A DNA stretch of 64,000 bases from Cryptomeria japonica (Eukaryota > Streptophyta > Pinopsida > Cupressales > Cupressaceae), in NCBI RefSeq assembly GCF_030272615.1, contig NC_081412.1, positions 38,818,911 to 38,882,910 on the forward strand, written 5' to 3'. Shown here one piece after another: positions 1 through 11,046 of the stretch (the first letter of the stretch is position 1; the number at the start of each line of letters is the position of its first letter). The position numbers and the translations under genes were made by a program. The notes beneath the pieces are model-generated. The model was not told the origin of the DNA, searched no databases, and saw only the letters and a list, made by a program, of their open reading frames with translations.

Positions 1-1766
1 TCTTCTCCCTCAACTTCATCATGAACTTGAGTCTCTTGTGTTGAAGACTTACCTTGAGCTTTACCTTTTCCAACAGTAAACTTGAATTTAGGACCCTTAG
101 GAGTTGCAGGATCTTTCCTATTCTTGGTCCTTCCTTAATTTATAAGTCTTTCCCTTAGGGCCTGCAGCATCTTCTTCAAATGATTTAATTTGTAAAGAAT
201 TCATTTGTACACCATGTACATTTAATTAAATAGTGGTATTATCAATAATTTTCTAGAACCTAGCCCTTATAGAAGTATTCTTTTTTTGGGACCATTGAAT
301 GAGAGATAGAGGTAATCCGGCTACTTTGTCTCTTTCATATGCAGGATCAAGGATGTCACCATCTTCTTCTAGGTCTTCAAGAACACCAGCAAAATCAAAT
401 TTTACTACTGTCAAACAACAATAATCCATTCTGTGGATATCCTCTTCAATCTTGCAATCGACCCATGATTCTTCAATTTGATGGATATGTGTGTAGTTCT
501 TCTTAATCTTATTCTTCATGCCCCTATAATCAAATAAATTACTAGCCCTGAAGAATTTCATGCTCACTCTTCTCATTTCCTCCTCCATGGTGTGGGCCTT
601 GTAGATGGAATTGATAGAATATATCCCTATAGAGATAGACAATTTCAAATCTTATGAGCTCTAGATTGATGCTCATGGATGGAAATCATTTGACGAGCTA
701 TCTCTATAAGGATGATCTTATCAGATGGATATCTCAGGAGCATAAAAGTTTCTCTATCAAAACAGCCAATTATGATATACGTGAAGGTAGGAAACTAAAG
801 GAAAATGAAACCATACCCACTTACCACCTTCCGTGCTTCATCTGACACTCTTTTGTTCTAAATTTCCTTGTCAAATAAAAACATGTAATGAGAAAAGAAA
901 GAATCATTTACCCTCCTAAAATGATGTAAAATCTCTGAGAGAGTCAACTGAGAGAAGTAATTGTAAACAATAACTTGACTCCTATCACCTGTAGTTGATA
1001 GACCTAGAAAATTCCTTATTGAGGCAGTTGCATAGACAAGATAACAAGTCATCTAAAATTTCAAGGTGGTAGGCACCTTGGTCAACTGTTCACACATGGC
1101 ATCTGCAATTTGTTTTCCCCAAAAGATATTTTTTCTTATTATGCCTTATGACATGAATGTATTGATGCATCCACTTGTGGTAGCTATTGGAAGTTGGGAG
1201 GCCTTTTACTCTACTAAGAAGAGTAATCAAATCATTAACCTCCTCAATGAAGTCATAACTAGGAATAGTTTCAGGCCATATTGAAATTGTAGGCCTAGGT
1301 ATTTTTAGCCAATTATCATTCATGTTCTTCCCGCATTTCTCTAAATTTCTATCAAAATGTGCTAATGTTGATTGCATATCAATATGTGCATATTGATCAA
1401 TAGAAGAACATTTTAAAATGGTGTCAAAGAAATCCTCATCAAGTTTGATGAGCATTTTCCCATCTACATCCTTAACTAATCTAGTGGTAGAATCATATTT
1501 ATTGGCAAGAGCCAATACAAACTCTGGATTTTGAGCTGGCATGGGGAAAGTAACCACCAGATAAATTTCACTATTTGTAGTGGGCTCCATCTTGTAGGAA
1601 CTGGTGACGATTTCACCCTCTTTAAGAACTCATCAAGATCCACATGACCAATATTGGTATCCCTAATATTGTCAATGTTTGATATCACTGACGAAGGTGG
1701 AAACACTAGATGTATTTATTGTTTTTTAGATTTCATTGATTTCTTATTAGAAGAAGGCTCTGACAT
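1..1766 (-). pseudogene. Broken ORF of unknown retroelement-associated family (element H)
   Basis: A minus-strand reading frame starts at the ATG at 1766 with a lysine-rich N-terminus (KKSMKSKK). It continues in pieces through 1706-1600, 1590-1090, 1052-858 and 648-253, and a lysine-rich C-terminal stretch runs off the window edge. The pieces are separated by stops and at least one frame change near 1610. Visible motifs are ISNIDNIRDTNIGHVDLDEF near the start, then a YDSTTRLV block, and HIHQIEESWVD further on. The same motifs in the same order occur in the minus-strand pseudogene at 22949-26170, so the two are divergent copies of one protein type. No reverse transcriptase, integrase or zinc knuckle is seen. 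I do not recognise a function. A distant link to the plant 'putative transposon protein' domain is only a guess. Confidence 0.5.
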
Positions 1767-1894
1767 TTGCAATAAATGCACTGCAATGTGAAAATATCAT
1801 TATTGGAAATGATTAGCCACCATAGAAATCTTTATCTGATACAAAAAATCCCATTGATCCATCACATATTGACCAAAAATAACCAATTTGTATG

Positions 1895-2550
1895 TGTATG
1901 TAAAAGGTGCAAATTGGACCTATAAGTCCAATTTACACTTATTAAGTGTGAAATTAAAACAAGTGCATTTTGAACTTATAAGTCATATTTTCACTTTAAC
2001 AAATTGGCAAAAACCAAAAACTAAGTGTATATCGAAATTATATTCCCAAAATACACTTAGGAATAAAAAAATAAAGTAGCGCAAATCGGGTTTATACTCT
2101 CGATTTACACTTGGGAAGAAAATATCATAGCGTAATTTAGGGTTATACCCCCGATTTACACTTAGTTGTTAAAATTGTGCGTCAAAGTGGCGGTCGGGGT
2201 TATAAACCCGAACACCATTTAAACAAATATCAAAAGAAAGGGTGGTCGGACTTACAACCTCAACCACCATTTTGGTAGAACAAAGCAATGAAGTGGTGAT
2301 CAAGGTTATAAGCTTGATCACCATCTAATAAAATGGAAAATACAATAGTGGTGTCGGGTGAGGTTATAACCTACCACACATCATTTATGAGGAAATGCAA
2401 GTTAAAAATGGTGGAGTAGGGTTGTAAATCTGACTACCATCAGTCTTAAGAGATGGTGGTGGTTGGGCTTACAAACCTGACTACCACTGTCAAAGCAAGT
2501 AGTAAAACTAAAATGGTGGGGGTAGGTTGTATCCCCACCACACAACATCA
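1895..2550. repeat. Array of about 12 imperfect hairpin units with a TTATAA-like centre
   Basis: About twelve successive units, roughly 35-60 bp apart, each read as an inverted repeat, usually around a TTATAA or TTACAA-type centre. Clear arms are AAATTGGAC/GTCCAATTT (1911-1919/1926-1934), CTAAGTGTAT/ATACACTTAG (2021-2030/2051-2060), GGTGGT/ACCACC (2241-2246/2263-2268), TGGTGATCAAG/CTTGATCACCA (2294-2304/2313-2323), the palindrome AGGTTATAACCT (2361-2372) and TGGTGGGG/CCCCACCA (2514-2521/2533-2540). Arm sequence differs from unit to unit while pairing is kept. The array resumes at 15622-15804, beyond the inserted element A. It lies just upstream of the minus-strand pseudogene at 1-1766, so it may be part of that element's LTR or leader. 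Function unknown. Confidence 0.8.
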
Positions 2551-2579
2551 AGCATGGCTCCGTTGTGTGATGGGGACAC

Positions 2580-3821
2580 TATTCAACCCAACAATAAGAA
2601 TAATAACTCTAGTTGAAGTCTCAACCTGAAGTTTGGACATTCACTTGGTAAAGTCACTATTTCCATAGCTAGTGTTCATTTGATTGTCAACCCAGGGACA
2701 TAATACTTGAAATGGGTCTGCACTATATGTGCACTAAGTTCCTACAATAGTTACTTTGCATTACTGCAGCAACTAACATTATGCAGAAAAGATAAGCAAG
2801 AACTGAAACTATTGAAAAGCTACAGGAAAACTTCTGCATTAACATAAATTTAATTAAACAATACTGGCTAAGTTCAATGTTGATAAACAGAAATTACTCT
2901 GTTTTCAGTGGATCTGTTTCCAATGGCTGTAGGAACAGTCAATGCAAGAACATCTACTGCAGCTAAAGAATAAAACTAATCTTAACAAAGGCATAGGAAC
3001 ACTCACCAAGTGGGCCCCCATGGATGAGTGATTCCAGGCTTCAAAAAATAACTCTAAGTGCTCAGAACAACATATCTTTGTTCATTTTTCTTCGGAAGTC
3101 ATTACATGATTCAACGTCAAAAGAAGCTCAAAAACACTTGTAAAAATCTTCTGCTCTATTTTCTCTCTTTTTCCATCTAACCTCTGAGAAGAGATCAAGA
3201 GCTTATTTTAAAATAAAACATCTACTTAAAACAACATCGATCACATCGAAGAGAAGAGGCAGATAACTAATCAAGAAAGGAGATAGCTAGATTTAAGCTA
3301 CAGAAAATGTGGATCTAAACCGAACCACAGTCATAACATACTGTGGTGGTATCTACAACACTAGTGTCCACTTGAGTTAGACATTCGTAGTATTGCGTGA
3401 TTACTTCTCCTTTGTTGTTTCTTACGTTCTTCAGCATCTCCGTCGATTTGATCTTCCAGTCATCTCCTTAAATATCTCTTCCTGCAACTGGCGGCGATAG
3501 AAGAACTTCCACCGCAACATCATTTATTCCCTGCACTTCAAAAGAAATAACATACAAGAACGTACATACATATTCCAATTAATTAAAACATCCATTAATT
3601 TCATACATGATATTGCCTAAACAATCTGCATGGCAACAAGAATGAATGACATGGTTGCAAGAATAAAGTGGCAAAGACAAAAAAATGTTTTAATAGGTTT
3701 AGGGTACCATCTGAAATACATATAGTAAACTTCTGATACATCATTACTATTATGTAAATCAAAATATGACAAAAGCTTAAGATTTCTAAGGATAAAAATA
3801 TTCTAATGTCTTAACTCATCA
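2580..3821 (-). repeat. 3' LTR of Athila-like element A
   Basis: This 1242-bp segment matches 14000-15241 along its whole length in the same orientation. In a sampled stretch the copies differ at roughly one base in twelve, mostly by transitions, so the insertion is old. On the minus strand the LTR starts TGATGAG and should end TTGAACA; the end at 2580 has decayed to TTGAATA. The flanks share ACAC (2576-2579 and 15242-15245), a possible remnant of the target duplication. The same LTR family borders element B at 39576 and 61513. Confidence 0.9.
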
Positions 3822-3836
3822 TGCCCCCCAACTTTA
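3822..3836 (-). other. Polypurine tract of element A
   Basis: On the minus strand this reads AAAGTTGGGGGGCA directly before the LTR start TGATGAG. This is the expected primer for plus-strand DNA synthesis in an LTR retrotransposon. Confidence 0.75.
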
Positions 3837-6093
3837 AGGTCTTCCTGATCCTCCAGCAAGAGGAAAATTCCTAATTCTGGCACTGACTCTTAAGTCACTA
3901 ACAGTTCCTTGACGTGTTCCTCCTAAAGGTAGATTCCAGTAAAATCCCTTCATCTTTTCCAACCTGGACCATCTGGCCTCTTCTGTAACTGCTTCATAGG
4001 GCTTATATGTAGTCTTACATCCCAATAATGGCCACATAAGAATAGGAGGCTGAATGATCAAAGGTAACTAGTTATTGGTTTTCACTCTGCCTAGTTGTAT
4101 ATACTTAGGGGCTCTTTGCATAGCTGCATGGAAATTTGGCAATGAATGAGGTTCTCCCTATTTCAATTCTTCTGGTAAATTATTCCAGCGCTGAGTTAAG
4201 CTATCAATTGCAATTACACTTTCATTTTGAACTAAATGCTCATATGCTTGGAATATCTCTTCCCTCATCGGCAGCACTAGATTCCTCACATCTTGCCTTA
4301 CCAATAGCTTCTGCCATTCATAATAAAGAACTCTTGGCTCTTTTTCTTCCTTCCTCAATTGCAATGGACAATCAAATTCAAAATCTTTGTGTGCTTTGGC
4401 TTGTACCCACATGCTGATCTCATTCTAAATCCATGACATTAAAGCTTTTATGTGGATATCCCCAATGTATACTAAGGGATCCCACTCACTATCAGAAGCT
4501 ATAGCATAATTATGCAAATAAAATTCACACAACAAATTTTTCACAGCTGCTAGGGAAGTCTGCTAAGCATCATAAAATTCCTCAAGGGTTTCGAAAGAGG
4601 GGCTAAGGTCTATGACAATGCAGTTCAATTTAAAATTTAAATACCGCTCCCTTAAATGCAGTGCATAAACTCTTGGTGGTGCCCTACATTGTATCAATTT
4701 GGGGATCATGCTAGTGATTGTATCAACTTTAGCCTCTAATTCTTCAATTATATTATCCCTCTTTTCAATTTCCTTCTGTTGTTTGTCAATAATCCCCTGT
4801 AATCTAGCCCTCTATTTCCCATTGCCTATAAAATGTTAAAGCAATAGATAAACTGCTTAGGGATGATGGAGGTCTAATAGTTGTTACCTTAGGCCATGGA
4901 ATCTATTCAATAGGCTCCTCAAGTTGCTCTACCATATATGCCAGATTTGAGAGTCTATCAACATCATCTTCCTTTTGAGTTTCAACATCTGCAGGGCTTC
5001 CTTCTTCTGATGCTTCCACTAAAAGAACCTCTGCCAAATCACCTGTTGGACGGGGTTTTTGGGTAGTACTCATAGTTCTTCTTGCATAAACCTTTGGAGT
5101 GACTATAGCAATAGTTTCTACCTATGGCTTTGCAATAGGAGTTTTCCTCTTTGACCTACTCCTCTTGGTTGCAGGAGCGACTTGAATTTCCTTCTGTTGA
5201 ACCATTGGTTCATCTTTTGCATTAACTCCTTCTAATTCCTTCCCTTTCCTTTTAGAAGATGACAATTATTTATGAAAAGAAGTGAAGGGCTTCTCAATGC
5301 TTGTCTTAGTCATCTCTCTCTTCGTAACAGTAACAACTCCTTCAACAGTAGGAGATTCATTCTCTACAGAAACTATAGGAGAAGAGGGTTCTTCAATATT
5401 TTCTTTTTCAACTATTGGCTCATCTGCAATAGGAGCATCTTCAACACTAAACTAAAATATATATTCAAATACCCCCCATTCCATCTGTGAAACATCCCTA
5501 AGAGAACGTTCTACCAGCAACTTTATCAAACCATGATGGCTAATAGAACGATTTCCATTCTTCCGTGTTTCTTTAGCACTTGTGGAAATTAGGAGATATA
5601 AGAAATTAGGAACATTCACTCTCTGACCATGTCGTAAATGAATAAGCAATTTGAAATAAGGTGAATGTAAATTTGAATACCTCCCTTCGCAAGTAATGTA
5701 CTTCATTACATATAAAGCGACCTGAGGCCACTCTACTAGAAGGGAAACCCTCCTTTCTCCTTGCTTGTCCACTATTAGAGGTCTATCTGTGGGAAGTGTA
5801 AATTCTGCTATGGTACTTCTAGTGTCTTTTGATTCTGGAAATAATTCTCCTTCCTGCGGCAACCTTGTAACTTTAGCTATCCACTACTCTGTAGCAACAA
5901 CCCTCAATCCTTTCATAGTAGCATCTCCTTCATTGAATGAATGCATAAACTCAGCGGCAATTTCTTCATTATAATCCCTTATTTTCATAAAGTAGTCAAT
6001 CCAACCATCCTACCTAAAATAATGCTCACATAGAGCATCCTGTAGCAACGTGTCAGGGATTATTGGTTCATGGCAGATTGGATCTCCACCCAT
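3834..6093 (-). pseudogene. Third ORF of Athila-like element A (downstream of integrase)
   Basis: Broken frame between the integrase and the 3' LTR, the position of the so-called env-like ORF in Athila elements. It starts MGGDPICHEP at 6093. An N-terminal domain (6093-5452) has in-frame TAG stops. A basic cluster PATKRSRSKRKTP follows near 5180-5130, resembling a nuclear localisation signal. Then come an acidic segment with EDDVDRLSNLAYMVEQLEEP near 4970-4910, and C-terminal pieces at 4412-4158 and 4061-3834. The copy in element B (47069-47137 and 60247-61440) has the same order. No signal peptide or membrane segment is visible, so an envelope function is not supported here. Several stops and frame changes make it non-functional. 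The product is unknown. Confidence 0.7.
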
Positions 6094-6314
6094 TTCTTAA
6101 TCTGTTAATGTCACAAACTTTGCAGCTTAGAAACAGAGAACCAAAATACTCTACAGACTGAAAATTGAAATTTCCTTACCTATTTCCAAATTTGGCAGTA
6201 GATTTCATTACTTTCTTATGCCAAAGAATATCTTATTAAAGAAATGATGGAAAACAATCAAATCAACGTACCGAAAAGAATGAGTCATTACTAATTTTGG
6301 AAACCGAACCATAA

Positions 6315-6332
6315 AACACCCCCCCCCCCAAC
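6315..6332 (-). other. Internal purine-rich tract of element A
   Basis: A run of C on the plus strand (AAGTTGGGGGG... on the coding strand) lies between the integrase gene and the third ORF. It resembles the terminal polypurine tract at 3822-3836. Element B has AAGTTGGGGGGTG at about 46831-46843 in the same relative place. Confidence 0.5.
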
Positions 6333-6633
6333 TTACTTTGGCACATGTCCACACAGGCTAAAAGGATTTAGGGAAGTGTACACAGATTTAGAAAAGGCAA
6401 CAATCATAATGAAATCATAAATGTGTAATTAATATAAAATAAAATATGTACATACCTGTAGTTGTGTGAAACGAATGGCGAAATGAAATGAAATGACAGA
6501 TAAGAAAATGAGATGGGATGACGTGGATGGAAAAAATTATTTATGGAGAATAATATTTCCATAAGACATGGAAATATCTTTGTGAAATGACACGTGGAGA
6601 ATTATGAAGTGGCAAGCATGTTCACTACAGTGG

Positions 6634-7860
6634 CTACAGGAACCTTACCTCCAACATTTGCCCAATTCCAGAAAGAACTTGATCAGTGGCTACAGGAACC
6701 TTATCAATTGCTGCAGGAACTTGTGTTTGATCTTTTTTATCAAATTGTTGTAGGAACTCCTCCTTGCTGGTCATCTTATGATAAAGACGCAATTTGTGAC
6801 CATTTACCAAAATCTTGAAGCAAACTAGGTCAATTTTGGTCAACCGAACAGCTCCACTGTTGAAAACTTCCTCTATCTCATATGGACCTAACCACCTGGT
6901 TTGCAGCTTTCCCATAGTATCCTTATATCTAGAGTCATATAACAATGCCTAGTCACTTGTTTTGAACTTCTTCTCCTTGATGCATTTATCATGCCACTTT
7001 GCTCTCTGATTTTGTATCAGTTTTGTCTATTGGAAAGCCAATTTTATCCATTCATCCAAAGCATTCAATTGTTGAATATGTTCCTTTTGTGCTTCAGAAA
7101 GTGTCACATTTAATTGCAAAGTTGTCCTCGGAGTTTTATGCTCAAACTCAATAGGAATCATTGTTGCCTTCCCATGCACCATCTCAAAAGGTGTAAAACC
7201 AAATGGTGTCTTCCAAGTTGTTATGTATGCCCAAAATGCTTTTGAAAGTCTATTAGACCAGTCTTTTTAATAAACAGCTATTGTCTTGGTAAGAATAGCC
7301 TCAAGCTCTATGTTTGTAACTTCTACTTGTCCATTAGCTTGTGGATGATATGGAGTAGATTTTATGTGTCTTATATTGTATTCATTGACCAAGGCTGCAA
7401 TTAATGTTGAAGTAAAGTGTGGGCCTTGGTCTGTTACAATTTCCCTCGGTACTCCATATCTTGTAAAAATCTCCTCATAAAGGAACTTGGCCACCTTATT
7501 ATCTCTTGCATGTGTCATGGTGCGAGCTTCCACCCATTTGGTTACATAATCTGTACATACTAAAATGTAATATTTTCCATTAGAAGGGGGGATCAATTGG
7601 GCCAACAAAATCTAATCCCCATTTATCAAATGGTGAAACCATTATTTGTGGATACAATGGCATCTCATCAGATTTAGTAGGTCTCCCCATGTGTTGGCAT
7701 CTGTCACACTTTCTTGTATATTGTGTTGCATCCTTATATAATGTGGGCCAATAATATCTTGTATTCAGTATTTTGAGTGTTGTACTTTTATTAGCAAAAT
7801 GTCCTCCACAAGGCTCATCATGACATGCATGCAAGATATCCATATGTTTCATCCTCTCTT
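6634..7860 (-). pseudogene. Ty3/gypsy integrase, element A
   Basis: The integrase inserts the cDNA copy into chromosomal DNA. An HHCC zinc domain is visible at 7852-7700 (HACHDEP... then CDRCQH). The catalytic core at 7608-7267 shows all three acidic residues in context: VCTDYVTKW, VTDQGPHFTS and QANGQVEV. A GPYEIEEVF motif of the C-terminal domain lies at 6945-6800. The three parts sit in different frames or are separated by stops, so no single protein can be made. The tail near 6634-6770 carries repeats of a word like GTTCCTGCAGC. The gene follows RNase H and precedes the third ORF, the normal gypsy order. Confidence 0.9.
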
Positions 7861-7999
7861 ACACATCTTCTCATAACTTGGTTTGGTCTAGTGTAAAACA
7901 AACAATCAGCAATCCAAGAGAAGTTAAAGCTTTTCTCCACTAATAACCTTCTTTCCTTAAGAGAGAAATGAAGTGGCATTTTAGCAGCAGCTAAATAGT

Positions 8000-8557
8000 T
8001 GGCAATATCAGCATATCAGGGAGTGTGGGCTTATATAATGAATAGATGTTCATCCAGAAAAGAATCATCTATGGCTATAGGATCTTCCTATAACTGAATT
8101 CTTGAGAGATAATCTGCAACCACATTGGACTTCCCTGGTTTATCAATAACTATGATATCAAATTCCTACATCAACAATAACAAGTGAGCTAACCTACCAT
8201 AATTGAAGCCTTATTCATGAGATATTTGATTGCAGTATGATCAGTATGCACAAATATAGGATACCCTGTTATATAGTGCTTGAATTTGTTGAGTGCATAT
8301 ATAACTGCTAACATTTCCTTTTTAGTGACTATGTAATTTAACTCAAGCCCCTGCAAGTTCTTCCTAATATAATATATTGCATTTTCCAAGTTATCAATTT
8401 TTTGTCCTAAGATTGCCCCTATTGCATAATCAGATGCATCTGCATGAATTTGAAATGGTAAAGACCAATTCGGACCTTTAAGAACTGATGATTGAGTCAA
8501 AGTGTGCTTAAGCTTCAAGAAAGCTTCATTGCATGGAGAAGTCCATTTAAACTCCAT
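8000..8557 (-). pseudogene. Ty3/gypsy RNase H, element A
   Basis: RNase H degrades the RNA strand during reverse transcription. At 8557-8189 the frame contains the typical gypsy series: FQIHADASDYAIGAILGQ, ELNYIVTKKEMLAVIYALNK and FVHTDHTAIKYLMNK. It follows the RT thumb region and runs towards the integrase zinc domain through 8188-7861, which is broken by stops. Close relative of the copy in element B at 44700-45400. Confidence 0.85.
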
Positions 8558-9432
8558 ATCCTTGGTAAGTAGAGAATATAAGGGACTGGCAATTTTGCTG
8601 AAATCTTTGATGAATCTTCTATAATATCTAGCATGACCAAGGAAACTTCTAACATCTTTTGCTTTACCGGTGCATTGATATTTTGAATCACTTCAATTTT
8701 TGCTGGGTCAACTTGTATTCCTTTTATAGAGATATGATGACCAAGAACTATTCCTTCCTGCATCATTATGAAGCACTTCTCACTATTTAATGAAAAACTA
8801 TAGTCTTCACACTATTGCAAAACTTTCTTCAGGTTCCCTAATGCTTCTTCAAATTCAGAACCATAAGTTGTGAAGCCATCCATATAAATTTACATGATAT
8901 ATTGGGAAATATCTAAAAATATACTGATCACTGCTCTTTGAAAAGTGGTTGGAGCATTACACAATCCAAAAGGAAGAATAAAATATGCATATATTCCCCA
9001 AGGACAAGTGAATGTGGTCTTCTCTTGGTCCTCTAGAGCTATTTGAATCTGATTGTAACTACTGAATCCATCAAGAAATAAAAATTATTTCTTCCCAACC
9101 AAAGAGTCTAATACCTGATTCACAAATGGTAATTGAAAATGATCTTTCCTTGTTGCTAAATTCAAAGCTCTATAATCAACACATACCCTCCATTTTCCCC
9201 CTTTTTTAGGAACTATTGCCAAAGGTGATACCCATTGGCTATCAGAGATTGGATAGATAAATCGAGCCTTTAACAACTTCTGCAATTCCTCTTTAACTAT
9301 TTTTTTCAATGCAAGATTGATTCTTCTTTGTGGTTGTCTAAGTGGGCAACAATCTTCTTTTATATAGATATGGTGGGTACAAACTATTGGATCTATTCCA
9401 TGAATATCCTTGTAATCCCATAAAAAAGGCAT
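8558..9432 (-). pseudogene. Ty3/gypsy reverse transcriptase, element A (Athila-like)
   Basis: Copies element RNA into DNA. Residues from 9432 show VKEELQKLLKARFIYPISDS, WVSPLAIVPKKGGKWRVCVD and YRALNLATRKDHF, typical of the Athila clade. The frame is stopped at 9084 and again around 8892. The catalytic box, read near 8895-8870, is IYMDGFTTYG, so the second Asp of YMDD is Gly here; the element B copy still has YMDDF. The region 8766-8515 carries EGIVLGHHIS and then loses frame. The enzyme cannot be active. Confidence 0.9.
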
Positions 9433-10450
9433 GTTTATGACATTTAAGCAAGTCCATGAGTGCTGCTTTTTGAGTATCTATAAGATCACTATTAATATTC
9501 AAATATTTATTCAAATCAACCTCTATTTTGATAGTAAGATCAATCTGGGACATATCAAAAAAATGAGAAGTACAAACTTCTTGCGGCAACAGAGTATGCA
9601 ATATATCTGTGGTTGTTGGAAAGTCTAAATCTACAATATTTGGTATCAACTCTTGTAATTGTTGTTCTTGCTTCAACTCATTTGTCATAATTTTATAAAG
9701 AGTTGAGTCTTCATCATGTAATTGCATGAATGGCCCTCTATTAATCATCATAATGTGATTAATATAGTCAAATCCCTCATATTCTTCTCCCAAAGTAGGC
9801 CAAACGGCTTGTTGTTGATCAAACTGGGGCTGAGCAGGAGAATACAAAGCTAATGTTTTTATAGAGTTCCCATCTGAAACGGTCATATCCCCTGATCTAC
9901 ATCTAATATATGCATCATTCATGGCAATCCAAGGTCTTCCCAAAATCATCGGATATCCTCCCAATGTCGCCTTTGAAGACAGAATCATAAAGTTTGCAGG
10001 GTACTCCCAGGAATCTAAAGTAACAACCACATCTTCAATCATACCATCAGGTCGCACTATAGAGCTGTCAGCAAGTTGTAGGACTATAGGTGTAGGCCTG
10101 AGACTAGTGATTCCAAGCATCACATTAATGGATGCCCCTAAATCAACTAAAACATTCCTTATTTGATTTCCATTAATGACTATATTCACAACAGGACTAC
10201 CAAGATCAGAACATTTAGGAACTAAAACTTTTCGAAGCATAATATCTGTCAGTTGACCCATGACATGCATTGTTTGTGGATCCTTCTTCTTCTTGCCAAG
10301 TTTTTTTAGACATGCCTCCTTGAGTGCCTTACTATATATAGGAACATCCTTTATTGCTTGCAACAATGGAATTTTAATACATACATGTTTTAGTTGACCT
10401 ATAATATCAAAACCTTGCTCTTGTTCTGTAAGAACTTCCTTTTCTTGCAA
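9338..10450 (-). CDS. Gag-pol segment with aspartic protease, element A (open, 370 codons)
   Basis: An open stretch linking gag to RT. The retropepsin-type protease that processes Gag-Pol is shown by VLVDLGASINVM (active-site DLGA) and, about 70 residues on, GGYPMILGRPWI. The N-terminal half carries HVCIKIPLLQAIKDVPIYSK and KKKDPQTMHVMGQ, as in other Athila elements. The ATG at 10450 is internal: the frame is a continuation of gag, not a separate start. The last 30 or so codons before 9338 are out of frame with RT, which resumes at 9432, so one frameshift lies near 9420. Element B has the homologous segment with a damaged active site. Confidence 0.85.
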   Translation of the reverse strand: MQEKEVLTEQEQGFDIIGQLKHVCIKIPLLQAIKDVPIYSKALKEACLKKLGKKKKDPQTMHVMGQLTDIMLRKVLVPKCSDLGSPVVNIVINGNQIRNVLVDLGASINVMLGITSLRPTPIVLQLADSSIVRPDGMIEDVVVTLDSWEYPANFMILSSKATLGGYPMILGRPWIAMNDAYIRCRSGDMTVSDGNSIKTLALYSPAQPQFDQQQAVWPTLGEEYEGFDYINHIMMINRGPFMQLHDEDSTLYKIMTNELKQEQQLQELIPNIVDLDFPTTTDILHTLLPQEVCTSHFFDMSQIDLTIKIEVDLNKYLNINSDLIDTQKAALMDLLKCHKHAFFMGLQGYSWNRSNSLYPPYLYKRRLLPT

Positions 10451-11041
10451 TCTCTGAGGAAATGGTGGTAATCTCTATTTCTGAGGTATTGTGGTTATTG
10501 GATTAGAGATTTCTTGTTCTTCTTGCACCTCTGTGATGATTGGAGAAGATGGATTAGGCAGAGTTGTCCCAGATTTGAGGTGAATATCACTTATAGATAG
10601 AGAATAGGTTGGGTATTGATTAGGATCAACTGAATAAGCTTGTTGTTGCTGAGATTTAATATTAGGATTTGGCAGCCACCTAAGTGGGCAACTATGTTGG
10701 TTTAGGTGGAACAACAGTGGCTGCAGGAGGAGGCATTATTGCAGGTAGTTGGGGTTGTTGAATAGGATGCTGATATCCAGAACATTGGGTAGTACATGGC
10801 TGACTCCCCCTCCATTGACGAGTAGGTTGCCAATTCCCTTGAGGCCAGTTTCCTTGTGCCTGAGGGGGATACCAATTCCCCTGTGGCTACTGCCACTGTG
10901 GCATTTTCTTAGCAAAATGTTGCCCTTGCCCTTGAGGACCATACCAGTTTGGATAATTACCAAAATTTTGAGCATAGGGTGGTTGCCATTGATTATTTGG
11001 TATATATGAATTTCCACTATAACCAAAAAAAGAAAGTGGAT
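10451..11041 (-). pseudogene. Gag C-terminal part, element A
   Basis: On the minus strand the frame reads a Gln/Gly/Trp/Pro-rich tail (NNQWQPPYAQNFGNYPNWYG, then repeated QGNW units), followed by a linker with TEVQEEQEISNP. In-frame stops occur (for example after MPQWQ). The homologous tail in element B lies at 42130-42720. The upstream part of gag is missing: at 11041 the sequence joins directly to a copia-type insert, and about 0.7 kb of gag present in element B (about 41408-42128) is absent. Confidence 0.8.
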
Positions 11042-11046
11042 CAAGA

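Noticed and set aside
1888-2545. Hairpin array as a CRISPR array
   Set aside because: Units are palindromic and diverged. There are no identical direct repeats with unique spacers, and the context is eukaryotic.
10702-11044. Open frames on both strands in the gag tail of element A
   Set aside because: They are shadows of the Gln/Gly/Trp-rich gag tail. The true gag phase is a different one, supported by element B.
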